Assembly (NCBI GenBank): GCA_022361155.1
Contig: JAKSBK010000276.1
Coordinates: 1-37,417 of the forward strand
DNA: 37,417 nucleotides
Source: Pseudomonadota bacterium
GTDB lineage: Bacteria > Myxococcota_A > Polyangia > Polyangiales > JAKSBK01
Direction: 5' to 3'
Position numbers and translations under genes: made by a program. Positions 15,986 to 23,882 of the stretch are shown here, piece after piece. The notes under the pieces are model-generated. The model saw only the letters and a list, made by a program, of their open reading frames with translations, was not told the origin of the DNA and did not search any database. The stretch's first letter is position 1; every line of letters starts with the position of its first letter.

Positions 15986-16566
15986 CCTCCTCGGAGCTGC
16001 TTGACTCGCTGCGCCTTGTCATCGCCGAGCTCTCCACTCGTGGCCGAGGCCATGCGCTTGTCGGCGGCATTGCAGTCTCGGTTCGCGCCGAAGTCCGCTT
16101 CACTCGTGATGTGGATCTGGCAGTGCAGGTCCGAGACGACCCCGAGGCGGAGGTACTTGTTCGCGACCTCGGCCTGCGAGGCTATGTCCCCATTGCCACC
16201 GTGGAACACGAAGCCACCCAGCGCTTGTCGACGGTACGCTTGAAGGCGTCAACGGGCATGAAGATCGACCTGCTCTTCGCTTCGTGCGGAATCGAGCGTG
16301 AGGTTGTAGCGCGGGCGACGCCCGTCGAGCTGCCGGAGGTTGGCTTCGTGCCTGTGGCTGAGCCAGAGGAGCTGCTGGCCATGAAGGTACTGTCGATGAG
16401 CGAACGACGCCTTCAAGATCGGCTGGACGCGCAACGCCTGGTCACGCGCAACCCCGGTCTCGATATCGAGCGGGTCAGAGACAACCTGCGACTGATCACC
16501 GAGCGCGGATACAACCGGCAACGCGACCTGGCCAAAGCGCTGACCGCCCTGCTCGCCGAATTGTGA
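15982..16566 (+). CDS. Nucleotidyltransferase-fold protein (MNT/AbiEii-like)
   Basis: The 194-residue protein shows the minimal nucleotidyltransferase pattern: LVGGIAVSVRAEVRFTRDVDLAV contains the GG pair and the D-x-D metal-binding aspartates preceded by R-x-T. Further on, MKIDLLFAS supplies a third acidic position, and LLAMKVLSMSERRLQDRLD resembles the conserved Lys/Asp segment of AbiEii-type proteins. Such proteins act as toxins (nucleotidylating tRNA or proteins) in AbiE-type systems or as antitoxins in MNT-HEPN systems. Here no HEPN protein is adjacent; the only partner is the 63-residue protein upstream, which overlaps by 4 bases. Whether it is a toxin-antitoxin pair or a metabolic enzyme is open. 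It converges on the cyclo-ligase gene. Confidence 0.8.
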   Translation: MTSSELLDSLRLVIAELSTRGRGHALVGGIAVSVRAEVRFTRDVDLAVQVRDDPEAEVLVRDLGLRGYVPIATVEHEATQRLSTVRLKASTGMKIDLLFASCGIEREVVARATPVELPEVGFVPVAEPEELLAMKVLSMSERRLQDRLDAQRLVTRNPGLDIERVRDNLRLITERGYNRQRDLAKALTALLAEL

Positions 16567-16593
16567 GCGCTTGGGTGAAAACCTGACCTGTTT

Positions 16594-16633
16594 CGTCCAG
16601 ACCCAGAGCTGACCGAGCTCTACCTATTTGGAC
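16594..16633. terminator. Possible bidirectional terminator stem between convergent genes
   Basis: A perfect 6-bp stem AGAGCT/AGCTCT (16605-16610 and 16616-16621) with loop GACCG lies between the convergent nucleotidyltransferase and cyclo-ligase genes. Flanking CGTCC and GGACG can pair as an outer stem. Only a weak T-rich run (CTATTT) follows, so function as an intrinsic terminator is uncertain. Confidence 0.4.
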
Positions 16634-16638
16634 GGGTC

Positions 16639-17283
16639 CTAGGACGTGCCCGCGATGATTCTCGTCTCGGTATCCGTAACCACGATGCTTACGGGCCGAT
16701 CGTGCGCCTCCCTGGGTACCTCCGCGATCAGCTGGAAAGCGTAAGCTAGTGCCACCGTGGTCGCGTCCGGAAGCTGGGCCAAGAGCCGATCGTAAAACCC
16801 CTTGCCGTAACCGATACGGTAGCCCCAGGGGTCCACGGCCAAGGCTGGCACGAGCACCAGCTCGATCCGACAAGCTTCGATCCTGGGAGCGCTGCTTGCG
16901 GGTTGACGTGTCGACCACGGGCCGGGCTCAAGGGCTTCACCCCGTTTCCACGTTCGCACGCTCAGCTCGCCCTCCTGCTCGATGCGAGGCAAGCCCACGG
17001 TCTTGCCTGCGGCCAGCGCATCCTCCAGCACGGCAGACGGATCGGCCTCGCGCAGCACGGGCGCGTATCCGACCACCGTGCCGGCCTGCGCGCAGGCCGA
17101 CAGCTTCATGACGCGATCACAGATGACTGCCGAGCGTGCGCTTACAGCTTGTTTGGGGAGCGCATCCCGAATGGCGCGCATGCTCTTGCGTAATTGTGCT
17201 TTGACCTGCCCGGCGATGGCACGCATCTCCTCTTCGCCCACAGGGGGTGGTCTCCCTTCGGAGTCAGGCTCAGGCTCAGTCAT
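16639..17283 (-). CDS. 5-formyltetrahydrofolate cyclo-ligase
   Basis: The 214-residue protein matches the 5-FTHF cyclo-ligase (MTHFS) family, which converts 5-formyl-THF to 5,10-methenyl-THF using ATP. The phosphate-binding region reads ALAVDPWGYRIGYGKGFYDRLLA, which contains the hallmark G-x-G-[KR]-G-[FY]-Y-D. An N-terminal basic segment (KAQLRKSMRAIRDAL) and VVGYAPVLREADP are also typical. The start ATG at 17283 overlaps the end of the YihY-type gene by 8 bases, so the two are co-expressed. The longer in-frame extension to 17448 only reads the YihY tail in another frame. The length is normal for the family. Confidence 0.92.
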   Translation of the reverse strand: MTEPEPDSEGRPPPVGEEEMRAIAGQVKAQLRKSMRAIRDALPKQAVSARSAVICDRVMKLSACAQAGTVVGYAPVLREADPSAVLEDALAAGKTVGLPRIEQEGELSVRTWKRGEALEPGPWSTRQPASSAPRIEACRIELVLVPALAVDPWGYRIGYGKGFYDRLLAQLPDATTVALAYAFQLIAEVPREAHDRPVSIVVTDTETRIIAGTS

Positions 17284-18691
17284 GTGCCGACGACGACCCG
17301 CTAACCGCCGGCGGGTCAGCAACCGCTTGCGAACTGGCACCGGATCGCGCGGGGACCCTAGGCGGGTGCTCCCTGGGTGGCTCGCCGTTGCCCGCGCCGC
17401 TGGCGACATCGCGCGGGCCGGGCGTTTCCTGCTCGAGGCGTGCAGCAAGCTGCCTTGCCGAAACGTCCATGCTGCCTTCGGTCATGCGCTGCCGCAGCTG
17501 CTTGAGCAGCGGCCAGGTGCCGGCGCGGTCGTGTTCCGGTCGCCAAGGCCCACCGGGTGCCTGCCGGAGCGCTTCGAGGATCTGGGAGACGCGGATGGTA
17601 TCGATGTCACGTGCCGGCACGTAAGTCCGCGCTTGCCCGGCGCGTTCGGAGCGGGCCAACAGGCCCCTGGCGGCAAGCGCTTCCAGCACGTCCTCGGTGA
17701 GCTGCTTTGGCAGGCTTTGCTCGCTGGCGAGCCTCTCGGTCGTCGGCATGGGTCGGCCGTTCACGTACGCGTCGGTCAGACGTGCGAACGCATGCAGGGC
17801 GAGGTGCTCGCGCAGTGCGAAAGGTGGGTCGTGCGGCTCGAGGTTCCAGTCGTAACGAGCTGGATCTGCGTGCGCAGCCGCGACCTCGGCCCCCAACAAC
17901 ACGGCAAGCCAGCTGAGAAACACCCACAGCAGGAACAGCGGGATCGCCGCGAATCCGGAGTACAGCGCATTGTATCGCAGCACACCGACCTGTGCGTAGA
18001 CCCGCAACAGGAACGCGGCGTAGCCGATGGTCCCCGAAACCAACCCTCCCAAGACCGCCGCGGGCAACGGCACGCGGGCATTGGGCATTACAAGATATAG
18101 AAACGTCAGACCCGCAGCCGCGATCAGGACGGACACGACTTCCAGCGCAGTACTGAAGGCGGGATCAAGAAGTCCGGCCCCCGCCAGCAGGATCGTGGCG
18201 GATACGACGCACATGGGTGTGATGAAGAGGATGGCCGCGTAGTCGACCAGCGTGCGGCTGAGGCTGCGGGACCGGCGGACACTGAGAATGTGGTTGAGCG
18301 AACGCTCCACGGCTCGCAGAAGCGCCCACACCACATAGAGCAGGGTCACCAGTCCGACGATTCCCAAGCTGGCCAGATTGGCCTTTTCCACCAGCTCGAG
18401 CACCATGATGAAGGCGTCGCGCAACGTGGCCAGGTGCCTGCCCGACTCGTCGGTCGCGGGCTCGAAGGTGTGGGTCAGCCAGGGTTGCACGACATCGCGG
18501 CTGAAATGGTCGTATCCGCCAAGCCCCTTCATCGTCGCCACCGCGAGCGCCAGCAGGGGCACGAGGGCGAGCACGCTGTCAAAGGACAGTGCCGACGCGT
18601 GCGTCAGCACGTCGTGTCGGACAAAGCCCCTTGGAGCGGCGCGCAAGGCCCGCCATAGCTTCCGAGCCCAGTTTACGCTGCGCCAGTCCAT
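17276..18691 (-). CDS. YihY/BrkB-family inner-membrane protein with a C-terminal winged-helix-like extension
   Basis: The 471-residue protein has six predicted membrane helices between about residues 35 and 295, in the YihY/virulence factor BrkB pattern (ASALSFDSVLALVPLLALAV near the start, then VWALLRAVERSLNHI and LPAAVLGGLVSGTIGYAAF). Family members were once called RNase BN but are membrane proteins of uncertain function. After the last helix there is a cytosolic domain of about 170 residues containing LTEDVLEALAARGLLAR and DTIRVSQILEALRQ, reminiscent of the Rrf2-like winged helix fused to some YihY proteins. The last 50 residues are low complexity. The start ATG at 18691 gives MDWRSVNWARKLWRAL, typical of the family. 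It overlaps the cyclo-ligase start. Confidence 0.87.
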   Translation of the reverse strand: MDWRSVNWARKLWRALRAAPRGFVRHDVLTHASALSFDSVLALVPLLALAVATMKGLGGYDHFSRDVVQPWLTHTFEPATDESGRHLATLRDAFIMVLELVEKANLASLGIVGLVTLLYVVWALLRAVERSLNHILSVRRSRSLSRTLVDYAAILFITPMCVVSATILLAGAGLLDPAFSTALEVVSVLIAAAGLTFLYLVMPNARVPLPAAVLGGLVSGTIGYAAFLLRVYAQVGVLRYNALYSGFAAIPLFLLWVFLSWLAVLLGAEVAAAHADPARYDWNLEPHDPPFALREHLALHAFARLTDAYVNGRPMPTTERLASEQSLPKQLTEDVLEALAARGLLARSERAGQARTYVPARDIDTIRVSQILEALRQAPGGPWRPEHDRAGTWPLLKQLRQRMTEGSMDVSARQLAARLEQETPGPRDVASGAGNGEPPREHPPRVPARSGASSQAVADPPAVSGSSSAHD

Positions 18692-18909
18692 ACGAAGTCC
18701 ACTCGGCTCCCGTCGGTGCTCCGCGCCGCCGTCCCCTGTGTGACCGAGCTTGCGTCCGCACCGCAGCGCTCGCAAGAACGCAGTACGAACTCCTGTAGCC
18801 CCCCGGTCGCTTCGGGACTCTTGCAGGGGGAGCCCGGGGCGCGTAGCGCGCGCTCTTGGCCTGGATCCGACACGTACACCAGGGTACCGCGCGCGCGCAT
18901 TTCGTGCAT
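18673..18909 (-). CDS. Possible small protein upstream of the YihY gene
   Basis: A 78-residue frame begins MHEMRARGTLVYVSDPG and contains a Cys pair (SCERCGAD). It ends 19 bases inside the YihY start. A GGGA lies about 9 bases before the ATG. Composition is reasonable for a soluble protein, but I recognise no family and the overlap with the next gene is long. It could be a real first gene of the yihY unit or chance. Confidence 0.4.
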   Translation of the reverse strand: MHEMRARGTLVYVSDPGQERALRAPGSPCKSPEATGGLQEFVLRSCERCGADASSVTQGTAARSTDGSRVDFVWTGAA

Positions 18910-18991
18910 CTTCTCTGATCCCTGTGAGCCAGCCAAGCTGCACGCCGGCGCAGAAGCAGGGGACAGCGGCGGCTATCTCGCCGAGACCGAT

Positions 18992-19047
18992 CGAGACCGG
19001 CCGCGCAGGGTGGACGCGATCGCCGGAGCGCTCCGGATGGAAAACCG
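18992..19047 (+). repeat. Dispersed repeat, copy B
   Basis: This 56-base stretch starts CGAGACCGGCCG and ends GGAAAACCG. It matches 29423-29479 (copy C) along its length with about eight substitutions and one missing base. It lies in the divergent region between the YihY and gamma-glutamyltransferase genes and encodes nothing recognisable. Confidence 0.65.
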
Positions 19048-19070
19048 CCTGCAATCGAGCCGGCCGCGTG

Positions 19071-19142
19071 TCACAATGCGCCCGGTCATCGCAATGCGGC
19101 TGGATATCGCAATGCGGCTGGATATCGCAATGCGCCCGAAAC
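19071..19142 (+). repeat. Four tandem 18-bp repeats upstream of the GGT gene
   Basis: Four contiguous 18-bp units start at 19071, 19089, 19107 and 19125. The second and third are identical (TCGCAATGCGGCTGGATA). The first and fourth differ in the GGCTGGATA half, reading CCCGGTCA and CCCGAAAC. Every unit keeps the core CAATGCG. They lie 95-166 bases before the ATG of the gamma-glutamyltransferase gene and could be protein-binding sites or a simple replication-slippage array. Confidence 0.8.
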
Positions 19143-19236
19143 CGGCTGGCGCCCTATGGCGGTAGTGTTGGGACCCCATACCTTGGATGCGCGCTCTCGC
19201 CGCCGGTTCGCGTCGTGTTCGACGAGCAGAACCCTC

Positions 19237-20955
19237 ATGGGCAGCCACAGGCGGCCGGCGATCGCGGTCGCGTGCGTCTTGGCAGCGGGCTCACTCGCCG
19301 CGGCGGCAGCACCGCTCGAGCACAGCGGGCAGTACGAGCGCTACGCCGTGGCCTCCGACGAGGCCCAGGCTTCGCGTATCGGCGCTTCGATCTTGCGGCA
19401 GGGCGGCAGCGCGGCGGATGCGGCCGTCGCGACCATGCTGGCGCTCGGGGTGACGATGCCCGCCTCGAGCGGCTTGGGTGGCGGCGGCTTTGCCCTCTAT
19501 TACGAGGCTGCCCGGGACGAGCTCACGTTTCTCGATTTCCGGGAGCGCGCCCCGTTCGGGGCTACGCCCGCGATGTTCACCGAAGCCGAGGCGCGCGGGC
19601 TCGAGCATCCCTCTAGGGTCGGGGGGCTCGCGAGCGGCATTCCGGGCGAGCCTGCGGGGATCGCTGAGCTGCTCAAGCGTTTCGGCAAGCTGCCCCGAAG
19701 GCGCGTGACCGAACCGGCGGCCCGCTTGGCCGAGCGAGGCATCCAGGTGTCGCCCTACGTGGCGCGCCTGAGCGGTTTCGCGGGCGCCGAGCTCGTTCGT
19801 GACCCGCTGGCGCGCCGCTGGTTTGCCCCCGGCAAGAAGACCCTCGAGCCTGGGCGCCGGCTGCGGCGGCCCGCGTTGGCAAAGACCATTCGCAGCCTCG
19901 GCAAATGGGGTGCGAGACCCTTCTATCGCGGCCCGATCGCACGAGCGATCGTGCGTGCCAACCGCAAGGCAGGGGGTATCTTCACCCGCAAGGATCTGGC
20001 CGATTATCGCGTGGTGCACCGAAGCCCGCTCGAGGCGAGCCACTTCGGATTTCGTTGGGTCACGGCGCCGCCACCCAGCGCAGGGGGCTACACCTTGCTT
20101 GCGAGCCTCGCGTTGCTTGAACGCTGGCTGCCACAGCCCGACAAGGCTACAGAAGCCGAGCTGCAGCACGCTCTGGTCGAGTCGTTCAAGGGGCCTTTCC
20201 TGGATCGCTCGCGCTACTTCGGGGATCCCGACCACGTGAAGGTGCCGCTCGGCGAGCTTCGCGCCGAAGCGCACGTGTCCCGGCGTGCACAGCTCTTTCG
20301 TGCCCGGCAGAGTCGGCCGGCCAGCGACTACGCCTCGCCCGTGCGGCGGCGCTCCAGCCAGCCGACCCTCGCATCCGAGGGCGGCGGCACCACGCATCTG
20401 TGCGTGGTTGACGCGCAAGGCAACGTGGCCGCGGTCACCACCACCATCAATCTGCCGTTTGGGGCGCGCTACACGGCTGCGGGGATGATCATGAACGACG
20501 AGCTCGACGACTTCGCACGTGCCGTGGGGGCCCGCAACGCGTTCGAGCTCGAGGGTGGCGCGCCGAACTTGCCCGGGCCAGGACACCGGCCCGTGTCCAC
20601 GATGACTCCCACGATCGCGTTCGGCAAGGAGGGGCCGGCGCTCTGCATCGGGGCCGCGGGAGGCAGCCGGATCGTGACCGGCGTCGCCCAAACGGCTTTT
20701 CGGGTGCTCGTACGCAACGAACCGGTGGCGAGCGCCGTTGCGCGCCCACGGATCCACCATCAGGGCTCCCCGGATGTGCTGCGCTACGAGGAGCAGCTCG
20801 ACCCCGAGGTCGTCAAGCAGCTCGGCGAACGGGGCCACAAGCTAGAGGCAGGCCGCTGGGCCGCCAAGGTCGCTCTGGTCCGCATCCGCACCGAGTCTCC
20901 CCGCCTGATCGCCGCCAGCGACCCTCGCAAAGGAGGCCGCCCGGCGGGCAGGTAG
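19237..20955 (+). CDS. ggt: Gamma-glutamyltransferase
   Basis: The 572-residue protein is a full-length gamma-glutamyltranspeptidase, which cleaves the gamma-glutamyl bond of glutathione and related compounds in the periplasm. A signal peptide covers about residues 1-25 (AIAVACVLAAGSLAAAAA). The large-subunit part includes GGSAADAAVATMLAL and SSGLGGGGF. The autocatalytic cut should fall just before the nucleophile threonine in GGGTTHLCVVD, with the expected D-x-x-G-N-V-A following. The small subunit carries DELDDFA, PNLPGPGHRPVSTMTP and GAAGGSRI, which bind the gamma-glutamyl group. The start ATG at 19237 gives a clean signal peptide; frames further upstream read the repeats. It stands alone as a transcription unit. 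Confidence 0.92.
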   Translation: MGSHRRPAIAVACVLAAGSLAAAAAPLEHSGQYERYAVASDEAQASRIGASILRQGGSAADAAVATMLALGVTMPASSGLGGGGFALYYEAARDELTFLDFRERAPFGATPAMFTEAEARGLEHPSRVGGLASGIPGEPAGIAELLKRFGKLPRRRVTEPAARLAERGIQVSPYVARLSGFAGAELVRDPLARRWFAPGKKTLEPGRRLRRPALAKTIRSLGKWGARPFYRGPIARAIVRANRKAGGIFTRKDLADYRVVHRSPLEASHFGFRWVTAPPPSAGGYTLLASLALLERWLPQPDKATEAELQHALVESFKGPFLDRSRYFGDPDHVKVPLGELRAEAHVSRRAQLFRARQSRPASDYASPVRRRSSQPTLASEGGGTTHLCVVDAQGNVAAVTTTINLPFGARYTAAGMIMNDELDDFARAVGARNAFELEGGAPNLPGPGHRPVSTMTPTIAFGKEGPALCIGAAGGSRIVTGVAQTAFRVLVRNEPVASAVARPRIHHQGSPDVLRYEEQLDPEVVKQLGERGHKLEAGRWAAKVALVRIRTESPRLIAASDPRKGGRPAGR

Positions 20956-21015
20956 CCCGAACAGCTACGATATTCGCCGAGCGGAACCGGGTACTCGTCC
21001 TGTGGGCACTCGGCG

Positions 21016-21267
21016 ATGTCGTCCCACCCTATCCACCGCAACATGTGCATCCCGCGCAACCACAGCTACGACAGGTGGGTGCCTTGGTGTTATCCCTACC
21101 TGGGGTCAGGACCGCCTCCACCGAATGCGACCGATCCCTGGTCTAACGCGCAGGCCGTGGGGATCCTTCCGGGCGGTTCGTTTCAGATTCCTAATCATCC
21201 CAACAGCTATGACTTCTTCTTTCACGACATGAACGACCTCGTGGGCAAGATCCATTCGCACTGGTAG
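21016..21267 (+). CDS. Short hypothetical protein or gene remnant after ggt
   Basis: This 83-codon frame (start MSSHPIHRNMCIPRNHSYD, end FFFHDMNDLVGKIHSHW) is rich in His, Asn, Pro and Trp. The frame is also open back to the ggt stop and reads sensibly there, which would suit the 3' remnant of a longer gene. No ribosome binding site is evident before the ATG. I recognise no family. Confidence 0.4.
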   Translation: MSSHPIHRNMCIPRNHSYDRWVPWCYPYLGSGPPPPNATDPWSNAQAVGILPGGSFQIPNHPNSYDFFFHDMNDLVGKIHSHW

Positions 21268-21306
21268 GAGGCTCTTTTTGGTCAACTGGTTTTGAGGCCA
21301 TCGGCG

Positions 21307-21714
21307 ATGCCTGGGATGATCGGCAAGAGAGCGGGCCCGATGATGCTGGCGCTCTTCAGCGTCGGCGCCTGCCTGGGCGACGATGCAGGTCAGGATGCCG
21401 CCGGACCCTACTGCGTCTCCGCTCCCGGGCGTTCTGCTACGTCCTGCGTGATGGGCGAGATCTGCTTCACAAACCTCGCATGCGGGCCACCGACGCCTGC
21501 TGGCCTGCCGGGGCAGTGCCGTTACAGCAGGCTAGGATCCCCGGCCGCAGACGATAGGTGCCACAAGCTCTGCACCACCAACGTAGATTGTTTCGGAGAT
21601 CAAATGTGCGAAGCTCACATGTTTACCGCACGGTGGGACGGCAGCCGGATCTACTGGATCTGTTGCCCGAGAGGTGGATGCAAGCTGAGCACGAAAATGA
21701 ATGGACCTGCGTGA
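21307..21714 (+). CDS. Cys-rich lipoprotein, first tandem copy
   Basis: The 135-residue protein starts MPGMIGKRAGPMMLALFSVGAC, a lipoprotein signal ending at a Cys, then GDDAGQDAAGPYCVSAPG. The mature part contains about a dozen cysteines with the pattern DDRCHKLC...C...QMCEAH and a C-terminal WICCPRGGC. It is probably an extracytoplasmic, disulphide-stabilised protein. GAGG lies 9 bases before the ATG at 21307. It is paralogous to the next gene, with near-identity in the first 50 residues but not in the centre. Function unknown. Confidence 0.8.
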   Translation: MPGMIGKRAGPMMLALFSVGACLGDDAGQDAAGPYCVSAPGRSATSCVMGEICFTNLACGPPTPAGLPGQCRYSRLGSPAADDRCHKLCTTNVDCFGDQMCEAHMFTARWDGSRIYWICCPRGGCKLSTKMNGPA

Positions 21715-21763
21715 TGGATGTGCAGCTAGGCGGATCGAGCCCCTGGTTTTGAGGCGATCGGCG

Positions 21764-22165
21764 ATGCCTGGGATGATCGGCAAGAGAGCGGGCCTGATGA
21801 TGCTGGCGCTCTTCAGCATCGGCGCCTGCCTGGGCGACGATGCAGGTCAGGATGCCGCCGGACCCTACTGCGTCTCCGCTCCCGGGCGTTCTGCTACGTC
21901 CTGCTCGAAGGATGAAATCTGTTTCACCACAGTTGCCTGCGCGCCGTCGTTCGGGCCGGTTGGTGGCCAGCCGCCATGCGGCCACGCTCCCGGTGGGGGA
22001 CAATCGCCTGCAGCGGACGATAGATGCCACAAGTTATGTATGGCAGGTGCTGGCTGTCCGGGAGATCAAGTTTGTGAGGCCCATAAATTTACGTCATTCG
22101 GAGACGCGCTTGGAACCCACTGGATCTGTTGCCCGAAAGGCGGATGCAAGCCGAGCACGGAATGA
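21764..22165 (+). CDS. Cys-rich lipoprotein, second tandem copy
   Basis: The 133-residue protein repeats the architecture of its neighbour: the lipoprotein signal ends FSIGAC, the same GDDAGQDAAGPYCVSAPG follows, and it closes with DDRCHKLC, QVCEAHKFT and WICCPKGGC. The central loop differs (ACAPSFGPVGGQPPC against ACGPPTPAGLPGQC). The GAGG before the ATG is the duplicated one. A strong stem-loop at 22209-22228 lies downstream and probably ends the transcript of both copies. Confidence 0.8.
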   Translation: MPGMIGKRAGLMMLALFSIGACLGDDAGQDAAGPYCVSAPGRSATSCSKDEICFTTVACAPSFGPVGGQPPCGHAPGGGQSPAADDRCHKLCMAGAGCPGDQVCEAHKFTSFGDALGTHWICCPKGGCKPSTE

Positions 22166-22208
22166 ATGGACCCGCGTGATGGATGTGCTGCAGCTAGCCG
22201 GATCGAGC

Positions 22209-22228
22209 CCCGGCGGATCACCGCCGGG
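22209..22228 (+). terminator. Stem-loop terminator after the lipoprotein pair
   Basis: CCCGGCGG/CCGCCGGG forms a perfect 8-bp GC-rich stem with an ATCA loop. A TTTT run occurs about 15 bases later, so the U-tract is not directly adjacent. It lies between convergent genes (the lipoprotein pair and the DUF2505 gene) and could serve both strands. Confidence 0.5.
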
Positions 22229-22382
22229 CCTCAAGACTGACAGTTTTGCGAGGCTCGATCGCTACGCCTCCCCGCGATAGCACCCCGAAAAAGCGCAGCT
22301 TCGGCCCGCCGCCCAGGTGTCCGGCCCCCGGAGTCATTGACCGCCTCGGCCGATCGAGCCGGAGGCTGCTGATGGATGCGGG

Positions 22383-22880
22383 CTAAAGCCCCTTGTCCGC
22401 GATCCAGCGGTTGGTGAACTCGGCGCCTTTTTCGTAGAAGCGGCGGGTCTGTTGCTCGATGAAGCTCTCGATCATGCCGCCCACGAAGCGCACGTTGGCG
22501 CTGATCTCGATGGACGCGATACGCTCGACCTGCGCCTCGCCGCGCGGTTCGACCCACACCTCGCCCTGGGTCTTGACCTTGTCGGCGCCCGGGGCCTGCG
22601 CCGTGAAGCTGAACTTGCCCGTGGCCGGGTCGTAGACGCCGTCTTCGATGTAGCTCGTCACGTTGCCGAGCGCCTTCTGCACCGGTCCGGGGATCTTCGC
22701 TGGAGGGCTGTTGCGCGTCTTGCGCACGATGCTGCCGTCGGGCTTGCGTTCGAAGGCGAGCTGCGTCCAGTCGTCGAACTTCAGACGCTTGAACTGCTCG
22801 CGGTTGAACTCTTCATCGAAGAAGAGTTCCCAGAAGGTCGCCGGATTCGTGTTGAGGGTGTGTCGGATCGTGGTGTGCAT
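22383..22880 (-). CDS. DUF2505-family (START-like) protein
   Basis: The 165-residue protein resembles DUF2505 proteins of the START/SRPBCC fold, with the usual N-terminal TIRHTLNTNPATFWELFFDEEFN, central VTSYIEDGVYDPATGKFSF and C-terminal helix ESFIEQQTRRFYEKGAEFTNRW. Such folds hold a hydrophobic ligand in a cavity; the ligand here is unknown. It starts 15 bases after the PP2C gene stop on the same strand, so they probably share a transcript. No signal peptide is present. Confidence 0.82.
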   Translation of the reverse strand: MHTTIRHTLNTNPATFWELFFDEEFNREQFKRLKFDDWTQLAFERKPDGSIVRKTRNSPPAKIPGPVQKALGNVTSYIEDGVYDPATGKFSFTAQAPGADKVKTQGEVWVEPRGEAQVERIASIEISANVRFVGGMIESFIEQQTRRFYEKGAEFTNRWIADKGL

Positions 22881-22895
22881 GGCATGGGTTCCTGG

Positions 22896-23882
22896 TCACG
22901 AGCCCGGCGTGTCCTCGGTGCTCCTTGGGGGCTCGCTGGGTGGTTCATCTTGGTCGCCCTCGCGGCGTGCGGATTCGGGGGGGGTGGCGCCGCTCGGGTG
23001 CTCGGTCGGTTTGGCCCTGTGTTCGCGGCCGGTTTCGGCTCCAGCTGCTTCCGTCACGCGGACCAGCACGACCGTCACGTTGTCGTCGCCGCCCGCATCG
23101 TTGGCAAGCTTGACCAGCGCGTCTGCACAGCGCGCCATATCGCCCGCATGACCGTTACATACCTCGGCGATGTGCCGGTCCTCCACCTGGCCGCACAACC
23201 CGTCCGAGCACAACAGGTAGACGTCGCCCGGCTGGGCGATCTCTTTCGCCAGATCGACCGTGACGACGTCCTGCATGCCCAGCGCGCGCGTGATGACGTT
23301 CTTGGGCAGCAGGTCGGTAGCCTCCTTGGGCAGATTGGGCATCATGGCCAGGTAGTCGTTCACCAGCGAGTGATCCTCGGTCAGGCGAAGCAGGTCGCCA
23401 TCGCGCAAGCGATAGGCTCGACTATCACCCACATGGGCCACGTACACCGCGCCGTTGTCCGCCGAGCACACGATGCCCACCACGGTCGTTCCCATGCCGT
23501 GCACGCTGCGGTCCGAGATCGAAGCGTTGAAGATCTGCTTGTTGGCCGTCATGATCGAGGCCTGCAGCCGGTTTTCCTCGGCGCTCAGCTTGGGGTCGAA
23601 GGGGAACGGCCAGGTGGCATCTTCGTTCTCGGTCGCCTCGAAGAACGACGCCATGGCGTCGGCAGCCATCTTGCTCGCGACGTCTCCCGCCTGGTGCCCG
23701 CCCATGCCGTCGGCCACCACAAAGAGGCCGTGCTTCTCCAGAATCAGGAAGCAGTCTTCGTTGTGCTCTCGCTGAAGCCCGACATCGGTACGCCCTACCG
23801 CGGTAACTTTCATCGGAATCGCCGCGCCGTCCTGGTCGAGCCGAGTGGCCGAGTCGAGCTGGGTAGTGGAGGATAAGACCAC
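22896..23882 (-). CDS. PP2C-type protein phosphatase (Stp1-like)
   Basis: The protein (up to 328 residues) is a bacterial PPM/PP2C serine/threonine phosphatase. The metal-binding and catalytic motifs appear in order: REHNEDCF, VVADGMGGHQAGDVAS, GMGTTVVG, VAHVGDSRAYRL, YLLCSDGLCGQV and GGDDNVTVVLV. The catalytic domain ends near residue 275; a Pro/Glu-rich tail of about 50 residues follows. Two starts are possible: GTG at 23882, or ATG at 23813 giving MKVTAVGRTDVG, which matches the family start more closely. It should reverse Ser/Thr kinase signalling, which is extensive in myxobacteria; no kinase gene of that type is adjacent. The DUF2505 gene follows closely. Confidence 0.92.
   Translation of the reverse strand: MVLSSTTQLDSATRLDQDGAAIPMKVTAVGRTDVGLQREHNEDCFLILEKHGLFVVADGMGGHQAGDVASKMAADAMASFFEATENEDATWPFPFDPKLSAEENRLQASIMTANKQIFNASISDRSVHGMGTTVVGIVCSADNGAVYVAHVGDSRAYRLRDGDLLRLTEDHSLVNDYLAMMPNLPKEATDLLPKNVITRALGMQDVVTVDLAKEIAQPGDVYLLCSDGLCGQVEDRHIAEVCNGHAGDMARCADALVKLANDAGGDDNVTVVLVRVTEAAGAETGREHRAKPTEHPSGATPPESARREGDQDEPPSEPPRSTEDTPGS

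Larger units (their letters stand above)
21286..22210 (+). repeat. Tandem duplication of a lipoprotein gene
   Basis: Two direct copies abut: 21286-21742 and 21743-22210. The first about 160 bases (from CTGGTTTTGAGG through the signal peptide to the codons for SATSC) and the last about 80 bases are nearly identical between copies, while the middle has diverged strongly with small indels. The unit holds exactly one gene with its ribosome binding site. Confidence 0.85.

Noticed and set aside
18691-19054. N-terminal extension of the YihY gene to 19054
   Set aside because: The extra 121 codons read through dispersed repeat B and another possible small gene. The family start matches the ATG at 18691.
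22452-23876. 474-codon plus-strand frame opposite the DUF2505 and PP2C genes
   Set aside because: Both minus-strand genes carry complete family motifs; the plus frame is a high-GC shadow with no motifs of its own.
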